A stretch of DNA of 64,000 bases from Catenaria anguillulae PL171 (GCA_002102555.1 MCFL01000019.1:310001-374000), one strand, 5' to 3'; positions 1 to 12,497 are shown, counted from the first letter of the stretch. Notes: generated by a model from the letters alone, not told the origin. Translations and numbers: made by a program.

Positions 1-3000
1 CGTCCTCCTCCTCATCCCCGGACTCGTCCCACTCCAAATCATCGGCAATCTGCACCAAGCCAGATGCCCGCCTCACTTGCACCTCCTCTTCCTCCCCATC
101 CTGCTCCACTTGCTCCTCACCGACCGCCTCCTTTTCCTCTTCGTCCTCGCCCATCATTGCGCGTGCATTGAACACGCGCCTGGCCGCCTCAACGGCGACC
201 CGCGGCTCCACACCGACGGCGTCCCTTGCCCTTCCCGCAACCCTTGCGCCCGCCACAGGCGTCGACACAGGCGCGCGCGGCATCCCGGCGCTCATGGGCG
301 TGTCGGGTGCGGCGCCTTGCATGCTCATGACGCGCGTTGGGGTGATGGGCACAGGTGTGGACGGCGGGGCAATGATGACACCACTGCCGGACGCGTATCC
401 AGGGCCAGATGAAGCGGCGGCCGCAAGGTTGGGGATGAGGCGAAGCCCTTTGCGGTTGCGGTCGGGCTTGGGCATGGCGAGCGTCACACCGGCCGCCGCC
501 GCCGCCGAGTGCGCGTGTGCCGGGAAAGCAGGCCGTCCGTGGTCGCCCTGGTCAAGAACCGGCGTTCCCACACGCACGGGCACGTCATTGTCGCCCGCGT
601 CGTCGCCTTGCACATACGTCGATGCGCTCGACACACTGGACGAGGCCGTGGACCGGCGCCCAGAACTGCCTACTTGCACCGCAACCGATCCCAAATCGCT
701 GTCTTGCTCCTGGTCGCCTTCGTTGCCGCCGCCGCCACCGATATCCTCGGGATCCAACGTCATGGCCAGCGGCGATGACATGCCGCTCGAGCTCGAGCTC
801 CACGCGTCGGGCGTGAGCGCCGGACTGCCCAGCACCTTGCGCAGTAATCTCGACGAGCTCTGGCGGCGTGTCGGCGTGGGTGGCCCTCCGGCAGCCATGG
901 GCCCCAAGCTAAGGGGCGAGAAACACTCAGACACGGGTGTGGATTGGGGCGCCCTGATCCCACCGGATTCCAGTGGTGACCCGCTGCCGCCAAGTTCCGA
1001 CCACACGCTGCTGGCCGATACGCCCGCAAACGCCGAGGCAGGGAACGATTCGCACACGGGTGTCGAGTATGGGGCGCGTGGAACGGCTTCGCTGAGGGGC
1101 GACGCAAGTGCCTCAGAGGTTGGCGTGATTGCCGCCGATGCTGCCGGTGTGCCGGGAGGCGCAAGTGTGCCTGAGGCCATGGGTGTGGGCGTGCTGGGAC
1201 ATTGCGGCGGCGCATTGAATGCGGCGTGTGCGGGTGGCAGCGAAATGCGAAGGTTGGGCAGTGCGTGTTTGCGCGACGACAAGGAAGGGGCTGTTGGAAT
1301 ACCTGCGCGAATGGCGCGCGGGATGTGGATGGTTGTGGGTGTAGCGTCAAATGATGAGGCTGGAGGCATCGTGTCGTTGGGCAGACCAGCCAGTGCGGGC
1401 GTGGATGCGGGTGCCGGTGGACACTCTGGTGAGAGGAGCGGTGTGAGCATGGATGACGCGGACGATGACGACGTGGACGTGGGAGGCAGATCGATAGGCT
1501 CCAGTTGCTCTTGGGCCAACACTGGTGCGGGTTGGGCGGCAAGTGTCACGTCGGCAATGTCCGTTTCGTCTTGAGGTTGTACGCGAGCTTGGGTCGTGGG
1601 CATGCGGTCTTGTTGCTTTTGCTGGCGGCGGCGGAAAGCGTGAATCTTGTACGGGTCATTTCCCAGATCTTGTTCGTCGTCATTATCGTCGTCAGAGTCG
1701 GAATCCTCCTCGGCAGGCTCGTCATGTGCTGGGACTGGTTCGTCGGGCAACTCTTCGATCCACGCACGACGCGCTGGCGGCTGTGAGCTGGATGTAAACA
1801 GCGGACGCAAGGGCTCGTCATCGCCATCATCATTGTCATCCAGTTGCTGTTGTTGCGCATTGTCCTTGCCTTGGTCGCTTGTTGAGATGTTTAACAGCGA
1901 TTCGATCCCCGACTTGATTGGTTCGGCTGGGATATCGCCCATGTTGTCGTTCTGGTCGCTGTCGTCAAGCAAGTCGGCCAAGGGCGTAAACGACGACGGC
2001 GCCGTCTCGTAATCCTCTTCATCCGATTCATCATTGACCTCTTGAATCAACACCTTGGACTTTGCCTTGTTATTCGCAATCAATGGTACCTCGTCCGCTT
2101 GAACAGGCGGCGCAGGAGGTGCATCCAACTGGGCACCAGCAACATCCATGGCGCGATTTGCCCGGATGGGCGGCGCGCGATTCGCAACAAACGAGAGTGC
2201 TGGCGGCTCGACGGCAGGCGGTGCGCTTGTATCCTGGACAACTTGCTCGTTGGAGACGGTGGTTTCCAGCTCGGGTACATCCTCCTCCTCGAGATTTTCA
2301 TCCTCGTCTTGATCTGATGACGACGACGACGACGAAGCAGCCTCTTGGCCGCCTCCAGACAAGCCCTTGTCGACCATGTCCTCGTAAAACTTTTTCATCC
2401 CTTGGCCAGCAAACCCCATGCTTGGCACCGAATCGTCCCACACGTCGCCACGCTCTCTGCGCTTTTCGCGATTTTCGGCCTGCAACTTTGCCAGCGCCTC
2501 GAAATTTCTGCGCTGCTCCGATTTCTCCTCGTCGCGCTGGCGCTGCTGCTCCTCGCGCTCGGCCTCGAGCCCGCCGCGTGCCCAAGCCTCGGTGGCCAGC
2601 CGCTCATTGTCCGAGACGGGCCGGTCGTCCAAATACGTCAGCGTGGGGACGTTTGAGATGGTTGAGCGGCGGTATTGTGTGATGGATTGCAACACGGGGT
2701 TATGGTGGCACGTCAAGACAGCGAGTGCAGGCATGGACCACAGAATAGACGTGACACATTCGGCTTGCGTGAGGTTGTTGTGATGCAAGTCGAGCACGGA
2801 CAGCACAGTGCACTCCTTGAGCACGGCAATGGCGTCGGCGTTGGGCCCGAGCTTGTTGTTGGACACGTGCAGCGACGAAAGGTGTGGCAAGAGGGCGAGT
2901 TCGGCGGGGAGCGATGTCAGAATGTTGTTGGAAAGGTTCAGGATGCGCAGTTCTTGGAGACGCGCAAGCTGAGAGGTGGGTGTGATGGGAATGGACTCGA

Positions 3001-3446
3001 AGCAGTTTTCTTGCAGGTAGAGGCACCGCAGGTTTGGGAGCGTGTGGAGGTGATCCATGGCAGACAGAGCGTTTCCCTCGAGCCACAGGGATTTGAGGCC
3101 GGCATAGCTTGAGATAGCGTCCGAGATTTGCGCAAATCCTATGCAATTGAAATGAATGACCAGAGACGCGTCCACCGATCAAGTCGTCAGGAAAAATGTG
3201 ATCACATTTGCCGTGATACGTGATGCAATGTGTGGATGAGAACGAATACTTACCCTTGTAGTGCAGATACAAATTGTCGTTGAGCTCTGGCGTGCGGTAT
3301 CCCTTTTGCTCGACGGCCAGCTCTTGCAGGTATGGCAGCGTCATGAGGGTGAACCCCTTGCCGTCGACCTGCTTCTTTGACCGCCGCGAAAAGCTGAGGG
3401 TTGCCGGCCCGCCGCTGCCGGGGCGGCCCGAAGACGTGGTCAGCAT
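1..3446 (-). CDS. DNAAF1: Dynein axonemal assembly factor 1 (LRRC50/ODA7-like), 3' end beyond window
   Basis: Cytoplasmic factor needed to preassemble outer and inner dynein arms before they enter a motile cilium. Two exons are visible: 3254-3446, then 3138 down to the left edge, with a GTAAGT..TAG intron at 3139-3253. The start at 3446 is the first ATG after an in-frame stop. The diagnostic family head is present (YRTPELNDNLYLHYKGF), followed by about six leucine-rich repeats (residues ~70-190) and the LRR cap with YLDDRPVSDNERL and EAWARGG, which is nearly the textbook DNAAF1 C-cap. A charged coiled segment follows, then a very long Ser/Pro/Ala/Asp-rich tail. The visible part is already at least 1,110 residues, against about 725 in human, and the frame is still open at base 1. 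Identity is secure; the tail is low-complexity and its function unknown. It marks the organism as flagellated. Confidence 0.93.
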
Positions 3447-4273
3447 CTTGTCTTGCAGTTGCGAGGTCGGTTGCTGATTGACTGGTTGTTCTTGTTCTTG
3501 TGCGGGTCAAGCTTGGATTGGGATGGGGTTAATGGAGATTGGTGCCTGTAGTGTCCGTGTGTCCGAGGCGAGGTGATGTGGTGATGTGGTCAACGTCAGA
3601 ACTGAGGTGTGTGCAGGGCAGGGAATGAATGCGATTGAGATGGTGAGCCTAACGACTCGACAGAGCGATTGCAACGACTGTGGGCGTGGGTGTCAATACA
3701 ATGACATGGCTTCCAACAAGTTTTCATTCCGACGTCGGCGTCCGTGAGAACTTGCATCTGAGCTCATTGTTGGCCAGATTCAATGGGAAACGGTGCAGCC
3801 GATCCGATCCTTGTTCTCCACTTGCAACACGGCACTGTCGCGACACGGATTCATGAATTCCAACTTGCCGGCCGGTGGCCGTCGCGTTTTTTCTCCAACT
3901 GACGACGCTGACGAGCAACAGCGCCCCACCTATACCATCCATGTAAAGAGTTAAGATCAATAATAAATATCAACATGGTCAAGAGATGCGCGAAAAACGA
4001 AAACGTGTGTGTATTCATGTCAAGTGGGAGAGAGCAACAACGATATCATCAAACAGTTCAAAACAAATGAGAAATCAGCGTGAGTGAGGGGGATGTTGGC
4101 GAGGGAACGAAAGACAAGGGATAGAAAAGAGACTAATATAGTATGTGTATGAGGGCATGAACGGATGTGGTGTGGCAAGCGTGCAAGACTGGAGGGGGGA
4201 ATCATAACGAATCAACAGCACACGACGACGATGACGGTCAAAGACCAGCCAACAACGGAACTCGAAACATAGG
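3447..4273. other. Intergenic region upstream of DNAAF1
   Basis: About 830 bases between the DNAAF1 start and the stop of the SH3-PX gene. It should hold the DNAAF1 promoter and the SH3-PX 3' UTR. Both neighbours are on the minus strand. I see no convincing exon, repeat or RNA gene here. Confidence 0.6.
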
Positions 4274-6175
4274 TCAGCGACGGCCCATGCCTACCCTGGC
4301 GGTGGGCACCCGACCGTCATCCAAATTCATCCGCATGACACCACCCGCCAACGCATTCATTCCCTGTGACGGCCGCCTACCCATCGTCATGCCTCCACCT
4401 CCACCCCCGCGGCCCATGGTGGCCCCACCGCCTCCACCCCTGCCACCACTTGGCGCCATCAATCCGCAAAACTCGGCCACCAGTTCTGCCCCACCCATAA
4501 CATCCTGCACCTCAACCAACCGCTTGCAAAACGCCGCAAACTCCTTTTCGCGCTGCGCAACAACCGCAGGCAGCACCATGCACTGCTTGTAATTGTTTTC
4601 TGCGCCAATGGTGAGTGCTGGGGGCAAACTCGGCAACGGCGTGCCCGCAGGCAACCGCGCGCTCCACGACTCGACCAATGCATAAAACTCGGCATCCTTC
4701 TTGGTCACTTCCTGCCCACCGCCCAACTTTGTGGCCACACGCAACGTGTACGAGTATTGAGCAGGCGCAAGCTTTGTGCCCTTGACCAAGGTGATATCCG
4801 ACACCATGGCACTTGCCCCGCCACCGCCATTGCCCGTGCCTGCAACCTTGACGCCCGCAGAGTACGCCAGGTCGTCGACGGGCGCCGTGCGCTTGCGCAG
4901 GTTTGAGTAGGATTCCGTTTGGTCCAGCATGGCCGCAGGCACGCCGCGTGTGAGTGTGGCGTGCCGCGGCACCATTTCTTCGGGCGTGGCAGACGCGAGC
5001 GGCGAGTCCAACCCATCGGACATGGATCCGCCGCCCACAAGCGTACGCGCAAGTGTGGGCGACCGGCCGGGCGTGCCCGTGCGAATCGGCGTCAAGGTGC
5101 TGCCCCCGCCGCCACCTGCACGGCCCATGGTTGCCGATCGGCCCAGTGGCGTGGCCGAGCGTGCTGGGTTGGCCGAAAGCGGTGTGGAGCGTGACCGGCC
5201 AAGCGAAGCCGATGGCGGGCCGGGCGAGTAGCTGCGCGCAGACATGGACCGTTCGCTGCGATCCGGGCGCGGCGCAGGTGGCGGATTGAGGTACCTGCGG
5301 TTGGTTGGGCTTGGGCTGCGCGTCATTGGCCCACCGCCACGCCCACCCTCTTCGGAACTTGCCGGACTGGATCGCGCCGCACGTGCGGCCGCCTTGTCGG
5401 TCGCCTTGGGCGGCACGTACTCGTTGCGTGGGGTGCTTCTGCCGCCATCCCTTGATGGAGCGCGTGCCGGCGGCGCCGCAGAACGGGGCGGCGGTGGCGG
5501 GTCGTCTTGGCCCATGGACTCGGCAAACAGTTCGGCCGCCTCGTAAATGTCGGTAATCACAGTTCCGCTTTCCATCTCCCACACGCGCAGCTTGTTCCAT
5601 CGAATCAGACCCTCTGCGCCCGACCCGGCAAGCCGTGCGCGGACCATGCCGCGCTTGGCAAGCACGTCGACCACCGTCACCATTTCGTCAGCGTCGGCGG
5701 CAAGCAGCAATGCACCGCCCTGGATGGGTTCGAGCACTGTGCCGAGCAGTGTAATGTCCGAGTCGTACGCGGGTGGTGCACGTTGTTGTTGCTGGAGTGG
5801 GCGTCCCGCGCCGGCGCCTTCATCAGAGTATCGGTTTGGCCCTAGCCGCCGGCGCTGTTGGTCGTATGCGACTTGTGAGGCAGAGTCCGAGGCAGAGATG
5901 GAGTTGTTGCGGCCCTGCCCACGACGTGGTGCTCGGTCGTTGTCGTAATAGTCGTCATCATAATCGTCGTCGTCATCGTCGTCAAGTTCCTCAAAGTAGT
6001 TGGCGGGGACGAGCCCGGCGTCGGCCGAGCGGCTCGAGAAGGGCGCGTTCGGGTTGGTGGATGCATAGTACCATTGCTGTTTGCGCTGGATGACGTAGAG
6101 AATGTCGCCCGCGCGCACAGACAGCTGGTCCTGGTCGACGGCAGAAAAGTCGTAGAGGGCCTGGATGCGCAGCAT
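4274..6175 (-). CDS. SH3-SH3-PX scaffold protein (Bem1/Scd2-like polarity scaffold)
   Basis: Single-exon gene, 633 residues. The N-terminus is a clear SH3 domain (residues ~1-63: ALYDF, an acidic RT loop, QQWYYA, GLVPANYFEEL), then an Asp run. A second, more divergent SH3-like fold lies at ~139-200 (ends EGLIRWNKLRVWE). A long Ser/Pro/Arg-rich linker with repeated RSATPLGRS-type motifs follows. Near residues 450-570 is a PX-like region (YSYTLRV, DAEFYALVESW, a proline loop LPSLPP, NNYKQCMVLPAVV), then a Gly/Arg-rich tail. The order SH3-SH3-PX matches Bem1/Scd2 scaffolds that link Cdc42, its GEF and PAK kinases at sites of polarised growth; I do not see the C-terminal PB1 domain of Bem1. The role in polarity or NADPH-oxidase-type assembly is therefore inference. 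The first SH3 is certain, the PX likely. Confidence 0.8.
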   Translation of the reverse strand: MLRIQALYDFSAVDQDQLSVRAGDILYVIQRKQQWYYASTNPNAPFSSRSADAGLVPANYFEELDDDDDDDYDDDYYDNDRAPRRGQGRNNSISASDSASQVAYDQQRRRLGPNRYSDEGAGAGRPLQQQQRAPPAYDSDITLLGTVLEPIQGGALLLAADADEMVTVVDVLAKRGMVRARLAGSGAEGLIRWNKLRVWEMESGTVITDIYEAAELFAESMGQDDPPPPPRSAAPPARAPSRDGGRSTPRNEYVPPKATDKAAARAARSSPASSEEGGRGGGPMTRSPSPTNRRYLNPPPAPRPDRSERSMSARSYSPGPPSASLGRSRSTPLSANPARSATPLGRSATMGRAGGGGGSTLTPIRTGTPGRSPTLARTLVGGGSMSDGLDSPLASATPEEMVPRHATLTRGVPAAMLDQTESYSNLRKRTAPVDDLAYSAGVKVAGTGNGGGGASAMVSDITLVKGTKLAPAQYSYTLRVATKLGGGQEVTKKDAEFYALVESWSARLPAGTPLPSLPPALTIGAENNYKQCMVLPAVVAQREKEFAAFCKRLVEVQDVMGGAELVAEFCGLMAPSGGRGGGGGATMGRGGGGGGMTMGRRPSQGMNALAGGVMRMNLDDGRVPTARVGMGRR

Positions 6176-8321
6176 GATGGATGAATGAATGATGATGATG
6201 TTGAGAGGCTATAATGTTATAGTGTCAATTGTGTCAATGTCAATCGAGACGGTCAAGAGCGGACGACGGAGGGGGATGGGGGCAATAGGCCTCTTTGTAT
6301 GACGACGGAAGCGAGACGACTTGAAAAGCGTGGCGCATCACAACCGAGGGCAGGCAGCGTACCGAAATGAAGGGTGCGGTGGTGGTGGTATGATAAGTAT
6401 GTACACAGTATTGACAGTCAAACAGAGTGGAGGGCGACAAGGCACAGCGTTGAAGCCGGTGAGGACACGGTTCGTTCGCGGCGGCGGCGGCGGCAGATGG
6501 GTGGATAAAGAGGGTATGCAACGCCGACACTGAGCTTGGTCGATAATGAAGGGTAACGGGATAGCGAGAGCAAGAGAGCCGGTCCGGTTGCGCGCAGTAG
6601 GTAAACGTCGACCACGCTCTGCGCTGTCTTGTCGTTAGCTTTGGGCCTCAATACCATTTGGGCAGGGGTCTGCCAAACGTGGGAGGCTGTGTGCAACGAG
6701 ATCATGGATCGGCAGACGCGGGGCGAGGCGTGTGCCCTCACTTTGCCCTCACTTTGCCTCTCCGAGGTCGTTGACAAGCGTGTCTATTCCCACTTGTCAT
6801 GATTGTTGGATTGTTTGATTGCTTTTTCATGTCCGAGACCAAACAGCGAGCCACCTGCGTCACGGTTACTCACCCTGTATCCTTAACCTCCTATGCCACT
6901 CAATGTGGAGGCGTCGAGAAATCAGCTGTTGAGCTTCCATAATGAACCCGTCCTCCATCTCCAGCCAGCCCATCCATTGACGTGATTGGCTTGCGTGCTC
7001 CCTCTCTCTTTTCAAATCAACGTGGCCAGCCACTTGCTTGCTCGGGGCCACAGGATGCTCAAAGCTCACGCTATGTGCCACACTGGCATCATGCCATACA
7101 CGCATAGGGGCAAGGTCATGAATGCGACGGGTTCATGGTCGCGGCCAGTCGCCCCTTCCCCCCTCCCTCCCCCCCCCCTATACACGTTCAAGTGCGTCAT
7201 ACAGAGTCAACGAGTGGCCCACTCACTTGACTAGGTGCATCAGGCATTCGCGTGGCACCAACGACGATTCTTGGTATACATGGAGCCGGCGACCTGCTGG
7301 TGATGGAAAGTTGCTCTTCAGCTCTTCAGCAGGACCAGGGAGAAAGCCCATGGTTTCCTCTCGGAAGCTCATCCATGAACAATGATGTCCCTTTGAACGA
7401 GTCGGGAACACATGCAAACAAGTTAGCTTTTTGTCAACGCTTGTGTTGGTAATATTATAAGTACCAACATCAACGATAGCCTGCCTTTTGTTGAGCTACT
7501 TATCGGGAAATTCACGGGTAGACTGGAGGCACAGGTGGTATCCCGCTCACTATTTCAGCAACACAACTGTGCTTGACAGACATGTCGCTCAACGTCCACC
7601 TACTCGAGTGCAAATGGATTCGCTGCTGGCCGATTATGTGAGACAAACGCGATCTCTGTCTCAAAAAACAACGGCGAACGCGTCTTCAAAAATACTCCAC
7701 CGGCTACCCAAGAATAACCTCGTTGCAATCGGATCGGAACAAAGGCAAATACCGCATCACTGCCAGTTGACCCGGCGAGTACTTCCGGCCCCAGCCACCG
7801 GTGCGCACACTTTTCGCTGCAGCCGTATCCCTGAATCCGGCCCACATGGTTGTCGACTATATCGACGTTTGCATGATCGCTGACCGCCAGAGAGCTGGGA
7901 CCGCAACGGCAACAGAGGACGTCAATTGGACCTGGCGCCGGGATATTTTTTGATCCGATGCAGACCCGCGTGACACAGGCATCATCCTAGAAGTGGTTCG
8001 TCCAACAACAAACCCGGCGTCCCGAGACGTTCGCGCCGGTACCAATCAACGGCGGTCTTGGCCGGCTGGTCGCGATGTGTGCTTGACCAACGTCATCTAT
8101 GCTGGCGGCCCCTTGGGCATATGCCGGGGTATGTCCCGAGCGTTGGTATATATACATGACTGCCCTCGGTCCTGCCCACGATATCAAGGCAACAACAAGG
8201 CCGCACGAGTGCAATGTATTTGAAATTGGTCCAACACAACTCATCAATCACCCACATTTGAACGACAAACGAAACGAGCAGTCCTCCTCACGCCGACCTT
8301 GATCTAAAACCGCTCGCAACC
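6176..8321. other. Long gene-poor intergenic region
   Basis: Over 2.1 kb with only short overlapping frames on both strands and no protein I recognise. It contains a poly-C/pyrimidine run near 7155-7181. It separates the minus-strand SH3-PX gene from the plus-strand transporter, so both promoters should lie here. It could hide a non-coding RNA or decayed element, but nothing in the sequence supports that directly. Confidence 0.5.
8144..8154 (+). promoter_or_regulatory. TATA-like element upstream of the amino acid transporter
   Basis: A GGTATATATAC stretch about 170 bases before the transporter ATG. It is the best TATA match in the upstream region. No transcription start can be read from the sequence, so this is a weak call. 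Confidence 0.25.
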
Positions 8322-10184
8322 ATGCCTTCCCTCATGCGCTCTATACTGGCCGTCAAGTCGGTCGAAGCCGTGCAAACGGAAGCTGGCAACAACAACATGA
8401 AACGAACCCTCTCGGGATGGGATGTCATGTTGATGGGCATTGGGGATATCATTGGTCCGCTCAAACATTTCCTGCATCTCAATGTACCACCGCCTGGCAC
8501 GGCTGCTGACGGCTGCATCGCATCATCAGGCACTGGCATCTTTGTCATCACGGGCCAGATTGCAGCAAAATACGCTGGTCCCGCCGTCGTACTATCGTTC
8601 ATCATTTCCGCAACGGCGTGTGCATTTGCAGCCTTGTCATACAGTGAGCTTGCGAGTACGTTGGCTGGCATGATCCTTATCTGCATCGAGCTGGTTGGTC
8701 TGTGGTGGTGACACATTAATTCCTCACACCTTTCTCACTTGCTCGTCCGGCCAGGTATGCTTCCGGTCAGTGGCTCCGCGTACACGTTTGCGTACGCCAG
8801 TATTGGCGAGCTTGCCGCTTTTGTCATTGCCGCCAACCTGGTCCTCGAATATGCACTGGGTAGTTCGCTCGCTGCCCAAGGATTCACGGCCTACCTGCTC
8901 AAGTTGCTCAAATCATTTGATGTGCACCTGGATCCGTCGTGGACGGCGACGCCTTGGAAGTACGACGACAAGCTCGGGTTCTTGCCCGGCGACGGATACA
9001 TCAACTTGCCGGCGCTGCTCATTGTGGTTTTCATTTCGATTGTGCTCGTCTTTGGGGCCCAAGCGTCGGCATACTTCAATCACGGCGCTGCCATCACAAA
9101 GAGTACGGTCTATGAACGCTATGACTACATGAAGATACAACTCTTGACGCCTGACAATCTCGCAAATGTGCAGTTGCCGTGATTCTGCTCTTCCTCTTTT
9201 CGACCGTCCAGTACATTGATCCGGCCAAGTGGACACCATTTATCCCCGGCCCCGGCCACGGTCACGATTATGGTGTTTTGGGAGTATTCACCGGCGCAAC
9301 TCAAGTGTTTCTGGCCTACTCTGGGTGCGCTTGCTCTGCCCCGCCTCCATGCTTGTATTGTTTCCTGTCTCACTCGATCACCACGAGTCTCCAGTTTTGA
9401 TGCCTGTTCAACACTGGCTCAAGAGTGCCGCAACCCCAAAGTTGACATGCCTCTTGGCATCATTGGCTCGCTCGTCGTCTGCACTACGCTGTATGTGCTC
9501 ACGTGTCTGGGACTCACGGGTATCGAAGACTACTGGCTGCTCAACACTGCTTCGCCCATTGCCGATGCCGTGAGCAAACTGGGCCTGACGTGGATCACCA
9601 TTGCCATCTCGATCGGCGCACTCGCGGGCCTGGTTTCCGTCCAACTCATGAACCTGCTGTCGCTGTCGCGCGTGTGGTACGCCATGGCCAACGACGGCCT
9701 GCTGCCGCCCATCTTTGGCAAGCTGCACCCGAAAACGCGCGCGCCGTACGTGGCCATTCTCATCAACATGACTGTGTGTTGTATGGTTGCGGCGTTTTGT
9801 CCTATCGACGTGATTGCGCACATGACAAGTTCGGGCATTCTGTTTGCGTTTGCGCTCGTGTCGGCGGCCGTGGGGGTGCTGCGCATCAAGCGTCCAGACG
9901 TTGAGCGCCCGTTCATGGTGCCTGGCGGGCCATACTTGGTTCCTGGTCTTGGGTTTGTTACGTGCATGGGATTGATTGCCGTGTCTGGAACCACAAACAT
10001 CATTCGGTTGGTAGTGTGGGTGCTCATTGCCGTGGTGGTGTACTTTGCGTACGGCAGGTCACATTCGTATGTCAATAACCCGCATTTGCGGCCGCCGGTT
10101 GGTCAAGAGTGGGAGTTGGAGGAGGCAGAAAAGGTCAGGAGTGGAGCGAGCAAGGAGGAGGTCAAGCAGCAGGCTGCAGCATAA
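8322..10184 (+). CDS. Cationic amino acid transporter (APC superfamily, CAT type)
   Basis: Five exons: 8322-8454, 8530-8655, 8755-9102, 9174-9324 and 9395-10184 (515 residues). All introns are GT..AG, 70-99 bases. Joining them restores CAT/APC signatures: MGIGDIIGTGIFVITG in TM1, YSELASMLPVSGSAYT, YIDPAKWTPFIP, FLAYSGFDACSTLAQECRNP, and a 12-14 TM hydropathy pattern with a short charged C-tail. CAT proteins import Arg/Lys/ornithine or act as general amino acid permeases in plasma or vacuolar membrane; substrate cannot be read from sequence. The length is shorter than animal CATs (600-650) and nearer bacterial YfnA-type permeases. It is convergent with MTHFR, with 186 bases between the stops. 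Confidence 0.9.
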
Positions 10185-10370
10185 TTTAGTGTACATTGAA
10201 TTCATAACCGATATAGCATTTCTTACCCCATAATTCTTACCCAATCTTGCACGGTCGGACAAGTTGACTTGAGAAAACAGTTTGGAATATATGCATTTGG
10301 AATGTGTCACGCGACAGCAGGTTTGGTACAAGAAACATGGAGTCACAACTTCTTCTCGGCAAGCGCCCTA

Positions 10371-12497
10371 CTACAGGGCAGCAATTGCCTCGCGATTACG
10401 CGCCTCACTCACATTCCCCTCGGCTGCGGCCGCCGTCGTCGTCGCCCGCGACTGCTTCTCGTCCACCAGTGACGACACTGCCGGCACCTCCTCACCCTTC
10501 TTGGCCTCTGCAACGATGCGCAACACCTCCTCGGCATCTGCCTCCTCAGGAATCCCCTCCACCTTGCGCGCAACACGCTTGAGCACATCGAACAAGGCCG
10601 ACGACGGCTCATGGAAATCATTGTGCACGAGCGTCACCAAGTACCACTCGCTTGCCATTTCCTGCAACAAGGCATTCTCGCCCTCGGGCACCACATTGAC
10701 CCACTGGTCCCACAGCAAGAAAGCCTCATCCTTCCAGGCCAAAAACGACGTCAAGTCCACGACCGTCGGTTGCTTGACCTCGCACCCTGGGAAAATGCCC
10801 CACGTGACGGCGTTGGGCGAGTCGGCCGCGTGGTTGGACCGCAGATCCGACCCGTCGCGGTTCACAGCGTGGTACTGCACAATGGCGTCCGGGTCGCACT
10901 CGCGCAACTCTTGCTCGAGGGCGTCGAGTACGTGGCGCGGGACAAAGGCCTCAATGTATGCCTTTTGGTACACAAACCCGTTCCGCGGGCCCCATCCAAC
11001 AAGCTTGTCGGAACTGGGCTTGCCGTTGACGGCGGGCTGCGAGTTGATGGTGAGGAACCCACGGGCGTTGGCTCCGGCAAGCTCGGTGCGGATCAAATTG
11101 GACTCGCCCGACAACGGGAAGTCTGACCAGGGCAAAGCGCGAATGGCGCCTTGGCAAAAGTCAACAAACACGCGCCGGACCTGTGCGGGGGTGCTGGGTT
11201 TGCCCCAAATGGCCAGCGCCTCTTCCTTTGTCTGCTTGAGTCGCGTGTTGTAACCATCGAGCTCGCCGTACGCGGGCGACGCGGCATCGCCCCAACGCCC
11301 GTTCGAGTACTCGTCCCAAGTTTCCGTGCGCGAAATGTACGACCGCGGCCGGTTGCGCCAGTGGATTGGGCGCACCGATTCGCCAACGCGCTTCTTTGCA
11401 AGCGAGGGAGTCCAGGGAAGTGGGCGGACGACTTCGCGCGGGGCAACCCATTCGAGGCCTTCGAGAATCAGCCGTACGGACCGTTCGAGGTTCATGGTGT
11501 ACATGTGGAAGCAAGAGATACCCGCACGCTGGCGCAGCTGCGTGCACATGTCCATGGCGAGGCGGATGCCGTATTCCTTGACTTGGGCGTCGTCGTCCTT
11601 GATGGGCTCGAGCGCATCGTGAATGTGTTGCGGAACGGCCGTTTTCGAGAGCGACGTCATGCGTTGGAAGCCACCATAGGTTTGAATGGGCATAATACCA
11701 GGGAGAATGGGACATGTGATACCGATGCGACGACAAGCAGCCACCCTACACATGTACAACATCACCGTCATGCAACAAGTGAGTAAATAAATGTGTTGGA
11801 AAAAGATAGGAGAGGCGAGGCAACAAGTGCGCACCATTCAACAAACATGTCACAATCGTAAAACATTTGCGTGATAATGTAATCGGCACCGGCATCGACC
11901 TTTTCTTTGAGCCGGCGCAAATCGTCCTCGCGATCTGGGTTTTCGAGATGGCCCTCTGGGTAGCCGGCCACGGCAATCCCAAAGTAATCGCCGTGCGTCT
12001 GGCGAATGTACTTGACAAGATCGACAGCATAAGATAGCCCGCCCTCGCAAGCGGTCCAGCGCTCTTGGCCACGAGGCGGGTCTATTTTTTTGACGAAACA
12101 AGCAATATGTCAGCGAATACTCATCAGTTCCAAGTCAGGGCATCAGGCAAGCGAACGTACCACCACGCAAAGCGAGAATGTTTTGAATGCCAATCTCGCG
12201 TGCTTTGGCGAGCGCGTCGTCAATCATTTGTTTGGGCATGTTTGTGCACGTCAAGTGCATACAGACTTCAAGGCCGGCAACCTTTTGCGCATACTCGCAC
12301 ACGTCGAGCGTCGTGTCGGCCGTTGACCCGCCGGCCGCCCAAGTGACGTCGATGAAAGTGGGCCCGAGGGCGTGCATGCGGTCGAGGCGATCATACAGGT
12401 TTTGGATGCCTTGGTCCGTCTTGGGCGGGAAGTACTCGAATGACCAAGTGATGCGGTCCTCGGCTTCGGCGCGGCGGAGCTTGTCGATGATTTTCAT
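10371..12497 (-). CDS. MTHFR: Methylenetetrahydrofolate reductase
   Basis: Three exons on the minus strand: 12161-12497, 11835-12081 and 10371-11745 (652 residues; yeast and human enzymes are about 600-660). It reduces 5,10-methylene-THF to 5-methyl-THF for methionine synthesis, using FAD and NAD(P)H. The N-terminal TIM barrel shows WSFEYFPPKT with the catalytic Glu, THLTCTNM-like sheet strands, ALRGDPPRG across the first intron, YFGIAVAGYPEGH, and DYIITQMFYDCDMFVEW across the second into CRRIGITCPILPGIMPIQTY. The C-terminal half matches the SAM-responsive regulatory domain of eukaryotic MTHFRs (WGPRNGFVYQKAYIEAF, WYLVTLVHND). The start is set at MKIIDK, where the barrel begins. The tail ends in an Ala/Glu-rich stretch. 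I see nothing missing. Confidence 0.95.

Noticed and set aside
168-1574. 468-codon plus-strand open frame
   Set aside because: It lies opposite the DNAAF1 tail. Its Gly/Val/Ala-rich composition mirrors the Ser/Pro/Ala codons on the other strand, and no domain is present.
4512-5600. 362-codon minus-strand frame inside the SH3-PX gene
   Set aside because: Out-of-frame shadow of a low-complexity GC-rich coding region on the same strand.
10282-11253. 323-codon plus-strand frame
   Set aside because: Opposite the conserved MTHFR regulatory domain; no recognisable protein.
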